DNA of 64,000 nucleotides from Labia minor (GCA_963082975.1 OY720349.1:63176501-63240500); one strand, 5' to 3'. Counted from the first letter of the stretch, positions 12,868-22,480 are shown. The notes: a model not told the origin generated them from the letters alone. Program-made: numbers and translations.

Positions 12868-13015
12868 CGTACACGTGGCGGAAGTGAAACTTCTTACAAT
12901 CTAGAGAATAAGATAAATTTTAGTTGAGAGTGTGAGTGAGAGAGAAATAGAGAAAAATAAAGGGATCATTTCGAAAGACATATAACAGTATAAAATTTTC
13001 GTAACAAATATTCGC
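12868..13015 (-). repeat. Module downstream of the Helentron-type endonuclease frame
   Basis: On the - strand this segment follows the stop codon of the endonuclease fragment. It contains aagtttcacttc, then a run of ctctctcactcac, then ttacgaaaatttt in the opposite order to the strand. The same ordered words occur on the + strand at 21125-21220 (gtttcgtaacg, aattcactctcc, aagtttcacttc). The two segments therefore look like divergent copies of one module, perhaps the 3' region of a Helentron. Confidence 0.4.
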
Positions 13016-13032
13016 TTTATTATTATTATTAT

Positions 13033-13602
13033 CTACTCTATCATCATATCTACATTGCCTGTACTATTGTCGGTTGGTGCTTCAATTGGTAATACTGATA
13101 TTAATGGCTTGTGATAACTAAAATAAGATATATATGTTCGTGATTCGACATTTTCTATATAACGTGTAAAAACAGCATCTATTGTAGTTCCAGATTTTGT
13201 TGTTGATTCCTTGGGATCGTTATTTATAAGCAGACCAAATGTTTCTTGAAGAAAGTTGATCAACGGCAACGAATCATCAGATCCAAAATTTACATTAAAA
13301 TCTCCCCCGAGAATTAGAGGGATTTTATCTTCGCCTCGTTCAAGTGCATTAGCACCTGTGTGGCTATAAACCAGTAGTGAACGGTGTATGAAATAAATAA
13401 TATCGTCTAAATTTTGGTCGTTATTTTTTTTCGGCATAGTGAAATCTGTGGAGTAGAGAAAAGCAGTTTTAAATGCAATAATAATTTTAAATCGATTTAG
13501 TAGTGTTAAAGTAATGTTGAGATTCGGATAAATAACGTGAATGGTCATCGACGCACATAACTGTATGTGTTGGCGTGTGAATCGCCGACCATGTTCACAC
13601 AC
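13033..13602 (-). pseudogene. Endonuclease-domain fragment, probably from a Helentron
   Basis: The open frame gives about 189 residues with no credible start (the first codon is GTG), so it is a 5'-truncated fragment. Its second half carries an endonuclease/exonuclease/phosphatase fold signature: ILGGDFNVNF near residue 98, then GTTIDAVFTRY, and SYFSYHKPLIS near the C-terminus where the family has its last catalytic histidine. The upstream LDDIIYFIHRSLLVYS helix fits the same domain. In Helentrons, an endonuclease of this type follows the Rep and helicase domains. The SYFSYHKP wording is familiar from such proteins in arthropods. No Rep or helicase part is present, so the piece cannot act alone. 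Family A repeat copy 3 begins about 100 bp to the right. Confidence 0.6.
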
Positions 13603-13700
13603 ACAATTACATGCGTCGGTATGCGTGCACGCTGTATATTTGACTTGAGAATTTTAATTATTTCACGATATATATATATATATATATAAATATCAATTTT

Positions 13701-13816
13701 TACTATCTCGCCAGAGATAGTATTGCGATCACGAAAATTTTCGATGTTGAGATTTTGATGTTTTTATACGTTTTGAAGGTTCCTGAATCATTTTCACTAA
13801 GGTTGAGAAAAATGTC

Positions 13817-13862
<46 letters not shown>

Positions 13863-14253
13863 GGCAAGATTACGCAAAAACGGTTTGAGCTAGAATGATG
13901 AAATTTGGTACATGGACATTATTCAAAATTCATAGTTTTCTATCAACTTTTGAGAAATGTAGGTCAACCGGAAGAGGGTCATTACCTACAACGTTTTGAT
14001 TTTTTTTCCTCTAAAGTGACCGTAAAAATAAAGATATATGTTTGATAATTTTTCACATGATTAATAATTGTATAAAACTGCTATATATAGAATTTCAGCT
14101 TGATTGATTCGCTAAAATTACCAGAATTAATTTTTTAACACTGCAAATCTCACGCGCCAACACGTAACGTGGTGCCATCAACATGCGCTGATTTAATATT
14201 TATTATTTATTATTTATAATTTATAATTAATTAAATTTAATTTAAATATAATA
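13701..14253 (+). repeat. Family A repeat copy 3, left part (interrupted by the hAT pair)
   Basis: The segment begins TACTATCTCGCCAGAGATAG and includes a long (TG)n tract at about 13819-13853 and the family's body. It stops at the target duplication of the hAT element (14254-14261, TATTATAT) and resumes at 20847 after the nested transposons. The target duplication itself was originally family A sequence. Confidence 0.82.
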
Positions 14254-14261
14254 TATTATAT
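14254..14261. repeat. 8-bp target duplication of the outer hAT (left)
   Basis: TATTATAT directly precedes the outer hAT 5' end and is repeated exactly at 20839-20846. Confidence 0.9.
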
Positions 14262-14399
14262 CAGTGGTTCTTAAACTGTGGTCCGCGGACCCCTGGGGGT
14301 CCGCGAAGCCTTTACTGGGGGTCCGCGGTCCTCGGAAAAAAATCATCGTAAAAATATATACATATATAAATATTTAAAGTTCATTGTGTAACTATATCC

Positions 14400-14407
14400 T
14401 CCTAGAG
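14400..14407. repeat. 8-bp target duplication of the inner hAT (left)
   Basis: TCCTAGAG lies immediately before the inner hAT and recurs at 17735-17742. The site belongs to the outer hAT, at base 139-146 of that element. Confidence 0.93.
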
Positions 14408-17400
14408 CAGTGGTTCTTAAACTGTGGTCCGCGGACCCCTGGGGGTCCGCGAAGCCTTTACTGGGGGTCCGCGGTCCTCGGAAAAAAATCATCGTAAAAA
14501 TATATACATATATAAATATTTAAAGTTCATTGTTTAACTATATCCTCCTAGAGAATTACGGCTATAATTTAATACTATTAATAATACTATTTTATTTTAT
14601 TAAATTGATAATTATGTCAATTAATTTTTTGTGAATAAATAAACATATATAAAAAACTATATATAAAATTTGAATTTTCATCCATTCATTCATTTAAAAT
14701 CATTTTTCGATTGTTCCTTTAAAATAACCCCTCTTAGGGGCTCGGAAGGGGAGGCATATAAGGGAATTTTCTTTCACTTTGTTATTGGGGAAAACCAGGG
14801 GAGGGGACAGTCTTACCCGGAAAAACCCAAATTGTCAGCGTCCACTCTGGGGTTTTAAACAGTTTTAAAGCAAATGTTAATTATAAGTTCATTTCTCAAC
14901 GAGTTGTATCTTTAAATTATTTTTATTAATGTTAATTATAAGTTCATTTCTCAACGAGTTGTATCTTTAAATTATTTTTATTAATTTAATTAATTATAAT
15001 TAAATTATAGCTAATAATAGTTTATTATAGCTAATAATTTTTTTTAATTTTTAGTGTAATTTGCATGATCATTATTTTATAAAAACACTAAACACATTTT
15101 GCAATTTCCCAGAAAGGCTGTTTTTGAGAGTAAGTATAAGTTAGTTTTATGAATAAAAAATATTTATTTTAATAATATTTTAGAATCAAATTACGAAATT
15201 AATAATATTTTAGAATCAAATTACGAAATTAATAATATTTTAGAATCAAATTACGAAATATATTTATTATATAAATTAATATTCATTTAAAATGATATTA
15301 AATCATTTATTTAAAATGATTTAAAACATTTATTAAAATGATTTAAAACATTCATTTAAAATGATATTAAAACATTCATTTAAAATCATATTAAAACATA
15401 GCTAGTAAATAATAATTCGTTATATTTATATTATATTTATATTATATTTATATTATTGTAGTTCAATGTTAATAAATTACTCCATAAAATGGATCGTTGG
15501 CTACAAACTGGTTCAACACAGAAACGGAAAGAATCAGATGATGAGGCATCAACAGCAAACTCTACCAAGAAACGCAAAACTAGAAAATATTCGGATGATT
15601 ATTTATCATTTGGATTTACTTATATTTGCAACAATGATGTGGAAAGACCAGTCTGCGTTCTATTTCAGGAAAGTTTATCCAATGAAAGTATGAAACCTGC
15701 TAATCTCAGACGTCATTTACAAACAAAGCACAGCGAGCATGTTAGTAAGTCTATCGAATTTTTTAAAATGAAAAAAGAAGAACTTAATTCAAGTCAGAAA
15801 TTGATGGTAAAGACGGGATCTGGTGGTATGAGTAAGAAAGCAGTAATGGCATCATATGAAGTAGCTCTACTTATTGCTAAAGCAGGAAAGCCGCATAATA
15901 TAGCAGAGCAATTAATTCTTCCTGCTACAAAAGTAATTACAAATATAATGTTAGGAACTAAAGCAGCAAACGATATAAATTTGATTTCATTATCAAATGA
16001 TACGGTTAAGAATAGGATTGAAGACATGTCATGTAATATAAAAGAAGAATTAATATCGAGAGTGCGCAAAAGTCACTATTACTCATTACAATTGGATGAA
16101 AGTACTGATGTCACTAATAATGCCAATTTGTTAGCTTTCATTAGATATGAGTTTGAAAATCAAATACAAGAAGATGTATTGTTTTGTGATTCACTACCTT
16201 CACGAACGACAGCTAATGACATATTTAACAGTTTGAATAATTTTATAACCGAAAATGAAATAGAGTGGCCAAAATGTGTTGGAATTTGCACTGATGGTGC
16301 TCGTGCAATGTCAGGTACAAGAACTGGATTGATTGCTCTTATTAAAAATGTTGCGCCTCAGGTTGTTTGGAATCATTGCTGCATTCACAGAGAATCATTA
16401 GCAGCCAAAAATATGTCACCAGATTTGAAAAGAACATTAGACGAAGTAGTTAAAATTGTCAATTTCATTAAGGCTCGTCCACTTAATTCCAGAGTTTTTA
16501 AAATTTTGTGTGAGGAAATGGGTAGTCAACATACACATTTATTATTACATACAGATGTACGTTGGTTGTCCCGCGGGAAAGTACTCATTCGCCTTTTTGA
16601 GCTTCGAGATGAAATACGATTGTTTTTAATAGATGCGCATTTTGAACTGACCGAATGTTTCAATGATTTTATCTGGTTAGCTAAGGTGGCTTACTTGACT
16701 GATATTTTTACAAAATTGAACGAACTTAATTTGAGCCTGCAAGGTACTGTTGTAAATATATTTAAAGTTGAAGATAAAATAGAAGCAATGATTAAAAAAA
16801 TCGACTTGTGGTCGAAACGCATCCAGAACGGTGTATATGAGTCTTTTCCAACTCTCAATGATTTCATAGAAAGCTCCAGTGAAAAATTGCTTAATCAAAC
16901 GCGTCAATTATTTGTTGAACATTTAATTACTTTGAAAAGCAACTTCAGGAAGTATTTTTCTACTCCTGATCCTTGCAATAACTGGATCAGAGATCCATTT
17001 AATATGGAAATTACAAATGCTAAACATTTATCTGCACCTGAACAAGATATTCTCGTGGAATTATCATGTGATACAACTTATAAACTAAAATTTAACAAAA
17101 CTGAATTGAGCAACTTTTGGTTACTTCTCAGGTCAGATTATCCTGCGCTTGCAAATAAAGCACTTCAACACTTGATTCCATTCTGCACAACATATTTATG
17201 CGAACAAGCTTTTTCGGTACTATTTTATATTAAGTCTAAATATAGAAACAAATTAAATGTAGAGCCGGATCTTAGATTAAAAGTTTCCAATATTAAGCCA
17301 GATATTGAGATTCTTGTTTCAAGAAAACAACTGCATACATCTCATTAAATATGTAAGTTATATTTAATGAGATAGATGCAGTTATTTTTTAAAATATTTC

Positions 17401-17734
17401 TTATTTAATATTTTCTGAAAAAAATTATAAAATATTTATATGAATTTAATGTAAGTACCCATTATAATTTGTGAGATTTGTTGCTATGACAATGTTTGTA
17501 TTTTCTTTCTTCAATATTATAATTTCTAATAAAATGTGTTCTACAATATGCAAAAAAATCGTTATTCACCAATCACTGTTAGAAATATTCATCATATATC
17601 CTTGTCCTTATGAGATCGTAAGCCAGAAATTAATTAATAAAATGACGTAAAGTACCTAAAGTTGTGATGGGGGTCCGTCAAAAAAAATTTTTTCAAGTGG
17701 GGGTCCGTGGAGTACATAAGTTTAAGAACCTATG
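14408..17734 (+). mobile_element. Inner hAT transposon inserted in the outer copy
   Basis: This complete 3327-bp element has the same termini and orientation as its host copy and is flanked by TCCTAGAG on both sides. It is 85 bp longer than the outer copy. The excess is fully explained by a 55-bp tandem duplication (period start near 14876 and 14931) and one extra 30-bp unit in the aataatattttagaatcaaa repeat (three units at about 15172-15260 against two at 18305-18361). Base differences elsewhere are very few, for example g/t at about 14388 versus its partner, so the insertion is recent. Confidence 0.95.
15489..17348 (+). CDS. hAT transposase, ZBED5/FAM200-like, with damaged BED finger (inner copy)
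   Basis: The 619-residue frame encodes a hAT-superfamily transposase, the nuclear enzyme that cuts and re-inserts elements with matching termini. A basic stretch KKRKTRKYSDD (27-37) may be a nuclear signal. A BED-type zinc finger spans about 43-81, with C56, H76 and H81. Its second cysteine, residue 59, is Phe in this copy (TTT at 15663-15665), where the outer copy has Cys. The RNase-H-like core shows LDESTD (D203), CTDGARAM (D269), a CCIH motif (297-300) and the RW pair at 358-359. The C-terminal dimerisation part has LCEQAFS with the catalytic glutamate E572. The ATG at 15489 is chosen because MDRWLQTG resembles the start of FAM200/ZBED-type proteins. Catalytic residues are kept, but DNA binding through the finger is probably impaired. 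Confidence 0.93.
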   Translation: MDRWLQTGSTQKRKESDDEASTANSTKKRKTRKYSDDYLSFGFTYICNNDVERPVCVLFQESLSNESMKPANLRRHLQTKHSEHVSKSIEFFKMKKEELNSSQKLMVKTGSGGMSKKAVMASYEVALLIAKAGKPHNIAEQLILPATKVITNIMLGTKAANDINLISLSNDTVKNRIEDMSCNIKEELISRVRKSHYYSLQLDESTDVTNNANLLAFIRYEFENQIQEDVLFCDSLPSRTTANDIFNSLNNFITENEIEWPKCVGICTDGARAMSGTRTGLIALIKNVAPQVVWNHCCIHRESLAAKNMSPDLKRTLDEVVKIVNFIKARPLNSRVFKILCEEMGSQHTHLLLHTDVRWLSRGKVLIRLFELRDEIRLFLIDAHFELTECFNDFIWLAKVAYLTDIFTKLNELNLSLQGTVVNIFKVEDKIEAMIKKIDLWSKRIQNGVYESFPTLNDFIESSSEKLLNQTRQLFVEHLITLKSNFRKYFSTPDPCNNWIRDPFNMEITNAKHLSAPEQDILVELSCDTTYKLKFNKTELSNFWLLLRSDYPALANKALQHLIPFCTTYLCEQAFSVLFYIKSKYRNKLNVEPDLRLKVSNIKPDIEILVSRKQLHTSH

Positions 17735-17742
17735 TCCTAGAG
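17735..17742. repeat. 8-bp target duplication of the inner hAT (right)
   Basis: TCCTAGAG repeats 14400-14407 and is followed directly by the continuation of the outer hAT (aattacggct). Confidence 0.93.
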
Positions 17743-18592
17743 AATTACGGCTATAATTTAATACTATTAATAATACTATTTTATTTTATTAAATTGATAA
17801 TTATGTCAATTAATTTTTTGTGAATAAATAAACATATATAAAAAACTATATATAAAATTTGAATTTTCATCCATTCATTCATTTAAAATCATTTTTCGAT
17901 TGTTCCTTTAAAATAACCCCTCTTAGGGGCTCGGAAGGGGAGGCATATAAGGGAATTTTCTTTCACTTTGTTATTGGGGAAAACCAGGGGAGGGGACAGT
18001 CTTACCCGGAAAAACCCAAATTGTCAGCGTCCACTCTGGGGTTTTAAACAGTTTTAAAGCAAATGTTAATTATAAGTTCATTTCTCAACGAGTTGTATCT
18101 TTAAATTATTTTTATTAATTTAATTAATTATAATTAAATTATAGCTAATAATAGTTTATTATAGCTAATAATTTTTTTTAATTTTTAGTGTAATTTGCAT
18201 GATCATTATTTTATAAAAACACTAAACACATTTTGCAATTTCCCAGAAAGGCTGTTTTTGAGAGTAAGTATAAGTTAGTTTTATGAATAAAAAATATTTA
18301 TTTTAATAATATTTTAGAATCAAATTACGAAATTAATAATATTTTAGAATCAAATTACGAAATATATTTATTATATAAATTAATATTCATTTAAAATGAT
18401 ATTAAATCATTTATTTAAAATTATTTAAAACATTTATTAAAATGATTTAAAACATTCATTTAAAATGATATTAAAACATTCATTTAAAATCATATTAAAA
18501 CATAGCTAGTAAATAATAATTCGTTATATTTATATTATATTTATATTATATTTATATTATTGTAGTTCAATGTTAATAAATTACTCCATAAA

Positions 18593-20452
18593 ATGGATCG
18601 TTGGCTACAAACTGGTTCAACACAGAAACGGAAAGAATCAGATGATGAGGCATCAACAGCAAACTCTACCAAGAAACGCAAAACTAGAAAATATTCGGAT
18701 GATTATTTATCATTTGGATTTACTTATATTTGCAACAATGATGTGGAAAGACCAGTCTGCGTTCTATGTCAGGAAAGTTTATCCAATGAAAGTATGAAAC
18801 CTGCTAATCTCAGACGTCATTTACAAACAAAGCACAGCGAGCATGTTAGTAAGTCTATCGAATTTTTTAAAATGAAAAAAGAAGAACTTAATTCAAGTCA
18901 GAAATTGATGGTAAAGACGGGATCTGGTGGTATGAGTAAGAAAGCAGTAATGGCATCATATGAAGTAGCTCTACTTATTGCTAAAGCAGGAAAGCCGCAT
19001 AATATAGCAGAGCAATTAATTCTTCCTGCTACAAAAGTAATTACAAATATAATGTTAGGAACTAAAGCAGCAAACGATATAAATTTGATTTCATTATCAA
19101 ATGATACGGTTAAGAATAGGATTGAAGACATGTCATGTAATATAAAAGAAGAATTAATATCGAGAGTGCGCAAAAGTCACTATTACTCATTACAATTGGA
19201 TGAAAGTACTGATGTCACTAATAATGCCAATTTGTTAGCTTTCATTAGATATGAGTTTGAAAATCAAATACAAGAAGATGTATTGTTTTGTGATTCACTA
19301 CCTTCACGAACGACAGCTAATGACATATTTAACAGTTTGAATAATTTTATAACCGAAAATGAAATAGAGTGGCCAAAATGTGTTGGAATTTGCACTGATG
19401 GTGCTCGTGCAATGTCAGGTACAAGAACTGGATTGATTGCTCTTATTAAAAATGTTGCGCCTCAGGTTGTTTGGAATCATTGCTGCATTCACAGAGAATC
19501 ATTAGCAGCCAAAAATATGTCACCAGATTTGAAAAGAACATTAGACGAAGTAGTTAAAATTGTCAATTTCATTAAGGCTCGTCCACTTAATTCCAGAGTT
19601 TTTAAAATTTTGTGTGAGGAAATGGGTAGTCAACATACACATTTATTATTACATACAGATGTACGTTGGTTGTCCCGCGGGAAAGTACTCATTCGCCTTT
19701 TTGAGCTTCGAGATGAAATACGATTGTTTTTAATAGATGCGCATTTTGAACTGACCGAATGTTTCAATGATTTTATCTGGTTAGCTAAGGTGGCTTACTT
19801 GACTGATATTTTTACAAAATTGAACGAACTTAATTTGAGCCTGCAAGGTACTGTTGTAAATATATTTAAAGTTGAAGATAAAATAGAAGCAATGATTAAA
19901 AAAATCGACTTGTGGTCGAAACGCATCCAGAACGGTGTATATGAGTCTTTTCCAACTCTCAATGATTTCATAGAAAGCTCCAGTGAAAAATTGCTTAATC
20001 AAACGCGTCAATTATTTGTTGAACATTTAATTACTTTGAAAAGCAACTTCAGGAAGTATTTTTCTACTCCTGATCCTTGCAATAACTGGATCAGAGATCC
20101 ATTTAATATGGAAATTACAAATGCTAAACATTTATCTGCACCTGAACAAGATATTCTCGTGGAATTATCATGTGATACAACTTATAAACTAAAATTTAAC
20201 AAAACTGAATTGAGCAACTTTTGGTTACTTCTCAGGTCAGATTATCCTGCGCTTGCAAATAAAGCACTTCAACACTTGATTCCATTCTGCACAACATATT
20301 TATGCGAACAAGCTTTTTCGGTACTATTTTATATTAAGTCTAAATATAGAAACAAATTAAATGTAGAGCCGGATCTTAGATTAAAAGTTTCCAATATTAA
20401 GCCAGATATTGAGATTCTTGTTTCAAGAAAACAACTGCATACATCTCATTAA
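18593..20452 (+). CDS. hAT transposase, ZBED5/FAM200-like, intact (outer copy)
   Basis: This 619-residue frame is identical to the inner copy except for residue 59, which here is the expected Cys (TGT at 18767-18769), so the BED finger C56-x2-C59...H76-x4-H81 is complete. The catalytic residues D203, D269 and E572, the CCIH motif and the RW pair are all present. A C-terminal dimerisation segment (about 540-619) ends in KQLHTSH. The gene sits in an element now interrupted near its 5' end by the inner copy. The 5' terminus is therefore about 3.3 kb further from the gene than normal, which could alter expression and mobility of this copy. Protein length is normal for the family (about 570-700). 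No intron was seen. This is the best candidate in the window for a working transposase. Confidence 0.95.
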   Translation: MDRWLQTGSTQKRKESDDEASTANSTKKRKTRKYSDDYLSFGFTYICNNDVERPVCVLCQESLSNESMKPANLRRHLQTKHSEHVSKSIEFFKMKKEELNSSQKLMVKTGSGGMSKKAVMASYEVALLIAKAGKPHNIAEQLILPATKVITNIMLGTKAANDINLISLSNDTVKNRIEDMSCNIKEELISRVRKSHYYSLQLDESTDVTNNANLLAFIRYEFENQIQEDVLFCDSLPSRTTANDIFNSLNNFITENEIEWPKCVGICTDGARAMSGTRTGLIALIKNVAPQVVWNHCCIHRESLAAKNMSPDLKRTLDEVVKIVNFIKARPLNSRVFKILCEEMGSQHTHLLLHTDVRWLSRGKVLIRLFELRDEIRLFLIDAHFELTECFNDFIWLAKVAYLTDIFTKLNELNLSLQGTVVNIFKVEDKIEAMIKKIDLWSKRIQNGVYESFPTLNDFIESSSEKLLNQTRQLFVEHLITLKSNFRKYFSTPDPCNNWIRDPFNMEITNAKHLSAPEQDILVELSCDTTYKLKFNKTELSNFWLLLRSDYPALANKALQHLIPFCTTYLCEQAFSVLFYIKSKYRNKLNVEPDLRLKVSNIKPDIEILVSRKQLHTSH

Positions 20453-20838
20453 ATATGTAAGTTATATTTAATGAGATAGATGCAGTTATTTTTTAAAATA
20501 TTTCTTATTTAATATTTTCTGAAAAAAATTATAAAATATTTATATGAATTTAATGTAAGTACCCATTATAATTTGTGAGATTTGTTGCTATGACAATGTT
20601 TGTATTTTCTTTCTTCAATATTATAATTTCTAATAAAATGTGTTCTACAATATGCAAAAAAATCGTTATTCACCAATCACTGTTAGAAATATTCATCATA
20701 TATCCTTGTCCTTATGAGATCGTAAGCCAGAAATTAATTAATAAAATGACGTAAAGTACCTAAAGTTGTGATGGGGGTCCGTCAAAAAAAATTTTTTCAA
20801 GTGGGGGTCCGTGGAGTACATAAGTTTAAGAACCTATG

Positions 20839-20846
20839 TATTATAT
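20839..20846. repeat. 8-bp target duplication of the outer hAT (right)
   Basis: TATTATAT matches 14254-14261 exactly, immediately after the 3' terminus aacctatg. Confidence 0.9.
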
Positions 20847-20896
20847 TATTTAATCCAATTCTCAAATTGCGAGATAGTCGAGTGGAGACACTCCAG
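20847..20896 (+). repeat. Family A repeat copy 3, right part
   Basis: The segment resumes the family A repeat interrupted at 14253: it has the inverted sub-terminal repeat gcgagatagt followed by the hairpin TGGAGACACTCCA. This closes the outermost level of the nest. Confidence 0.82.
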
Positions 20897-20904
20897 CTAA
20901 TTAT

Positions 20905-21245
20905 ATATGACTTAACTAGCGCGCATGCGCGCCATGGACTTTGGACCTAGCGAGAGGGTATTAGAACGAAAGACAGCACAAAAGCCTCTTTCTCAAAGAC
21001 GAAAGACCGGACAAAAGAAAGACCCAGATAGCCTCTCTCTCAAGAACGAAACACCGCACAAAAGAGAGACGGAGATAGAGGCTATCTCATTCTCACTCGT
21101 TATATCTATATCTTTTTTCTCTCTTGCGTTTCGTAACGCGTTACGAAATTTCAATTTTTCAATTCACTCTCCATTCTCAACCAAATGTCAGGACGCCGCT
21201 AAAGAAGTTTCACTTCAAAAAAATCTAAAGAAAAATTGGTCTATG
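20905..21245 (+). repeat. G+C-richer module with direct repeats and two palindromes
   Basis: A perfect 14-bp palindrome GCGCGCATGCGCGC (20919-20932) contains GCGCATGCGC, the consensus of NRF-1/Ewg-type binding sites. Three degenerate repeats of about 40 bp follow, built on acgaaaga-c-gcacaaaag (20967-21080). A perfect 20-bp palindrome TTTCGTAACGCGTTACGAAA lies at 21129-21148. The right part shares ordered words with 12868-13015 in reverse. An open frame of 113 residues (20925-21266) crosses the module but has no known motif and looks repeat-driven, so it is not called a gene. A regulatory or structural part of a mobile element is the most likely identity. Confidence 0.5.
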
Positions 21246-21248
21246 ATT

Positions 21249-21588
21249 ACAATGTTAGAATATTGATAGAAAAGATATTTCTTTTATCCTTACAGCAAAA
21301 TTTCCATCAACATTTTATATTTATTTTAATAAGAAGACGATGAGAGAATTATTCAATTGAAAATATGAACCGAATATTACCGAATCTGAGCGAAATTTTC
21401 CGAGCGTTACGTCCAGTGACATGGGATTTTATTATTATAATATATTACTCCTATAAGTAATCTAAAAGAGCAATTTTTCAAAAAATTTTATATTTAAAAA
21501 ATTTAATTTAAAAATTAATTTTTGATAATTAAATTAGTAAATAATTTAATTCAATTTAATTTAATATTTAATTAAATTTAAAAGAAGG

Positions 21589-21625
<37 letters not shown>
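21249..21625. other. A+T-rich stretch ending in a (TA)n tract
   Basis: No gene was recognised. A (TA)n microsatellite occupies about 21592-21624 and served as the insertion site of the MITE that follows. Confidence 0.55.
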
Positions 21626-21627
<2 letters not shown>

Positions 21628-21801
21628 GTGGCGGATTAAAGGTCCAGAGCGCCCTAGGCAATCACTTTATCGGCGCCCATGTATCTGCCATAAATGTCCA
21701 TCATAATACTATAAATTTTAAAAATTCTGAGCTCGCGCGCCCCTTGTAACTATACGCCCCTAGGCACGTGCCTAGTTTGCCTTACGGATAATCCGCCTCT
21801 G
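21626..21801. mobile_element. 176-bp hAT-type MITE
   Basis: The termini CAGTGGCGGATTA and its near complement (taatccgcctctg) form inverted repeats. The 8-bp sequence TATATATG is found on both sides (21618-21625 and 21802-21809). There is no coding sequence. The interior is rich in gcgcc words. The 8-bp duplication and CAG ends indicate non-autonomous hAT; an enzyme source in the window is not implied, since the termini differ from the 14-20 kb pair. Confidence 0.85.
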
Positions 21802-22269
21802 TATATATGTATATTCAATTAACATTTTTTTAAAACACATAAAAATCAAATTACCATTATTTACAGAAGAATTTTGTTTTTTTGAAAGACCCACTGAAAG
21901 AAGAGAGTCGTCATGTGGCCGAATAAAACCGAATGTAACTGATTGAGCCCGAGCGTTATGGTTTACGGGACCAGCGAGTGAGTGAGTGACGTGAGATATT
22001 TTATATATATATAATATAATCCCGTTGATTTTTATTCAATCGGTTATTATTATTCAATTAGTTCTTTTTAATTTGGTTGTTACGGAATTCGGTGGTTGTA
22101 AAAGTACAGTAACTTATTTGAGGCAACTAGAACGCCAGCCTCAATTTACGGCAAATAAATTTATATTGTGAATATGACAAAATATGTACAATTGATAGAT
22201 AGTAGTACTTTCGAATGGTGGAGATTACATAACACGGGATTATATGAATTCTACACATGCTCATACATA

Positions 22270-22480
22270 GTTAAAATATAAAATCGAAAAGGTTAAGAAA
22301 CATAGGTTAAGACTTGGGAAAGATTGGCTGAAGTTTGGTTATAGGAAAATCAATTGAAAAACGGCCGGTGGCCAGACAAAGAACAGGATAACGAACTATA
22401 AAGGTAGGAATAGTATAAGCGAATTGTGAAAGATAGGAAATATATAGATTCTCAGAAAAGTGAATTTTAGGGGAATGTCT
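22270..22480 (+). pseudogene. Possible LINE tail remnant
   Basis: Broken frames around 22290-22400 contain words such as KTAGGQTKNR and KRPVARQRTG, loosely like the GRPxxRW tail of RTE-like elements. The match is weak and the segment is short, so this is a tentative call. Confidence 0.2.

Larger units (their letters stand above)
14262..20838 (+). mobile_element. Outer hAT transposon (split by a second copy of itself)
   Basis: The outer element runs 14262-14407 and continues 17743-20838, 3242 bp once the insert is removed. Its 5' end CAGTGGTTCTTAAACTGTGG and the complement of its 3' end (cataggttcttaaactt) form imperfect terminal inverted repeats. Just inside the 5' end is a G+C-rich foldback, ggtccgcggacc with gggggtccgcg words. 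Similar gggggtccg words lie near the 3' end. It is flanked by the duplication TATTATAT. It carries one intact transposase gene (18593-20452). The termini and 8-bp duplication are those of hAT elements; the 5' end resembles the Buster/SPIN type. Confidence 0.95.

Noticed and set aside
14670-14858. 62-residue + frame upstream of the transposase, repeated at 17859
   Set aside because: It is identical in both copies because the elements are identical, has no motif, and the region is the G-rich subterminal part of the hAT.
15172-15260. Regular 30-bp repeats that could suggest a CRISPR array
   Set aside because: Units are directly adjacent without unique spacers, lie inside a eukaryotic transposon, and no cas genes exist.
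15794-16069. 91-residue - strand frame, repeated at 18898-19173
   Set aside because: It is an antisense shadow of the hAT transposase gene and appears in both copies for that reason.
14262-17742. Tandem duplication of a hAT by unequal crossing over
   Set aside because: The inner copy is bounded by an 8-bp direct duplication of a site inside the outer copy, which fits transposition and not crossing over.
20925-21266. 113-residue frame with many Lys, Arg, Ser
   Set aside because: The frame crosses degenerate 40-bp repeats and a palindrome; its residue pattern follows the repeats. No protein family matches.
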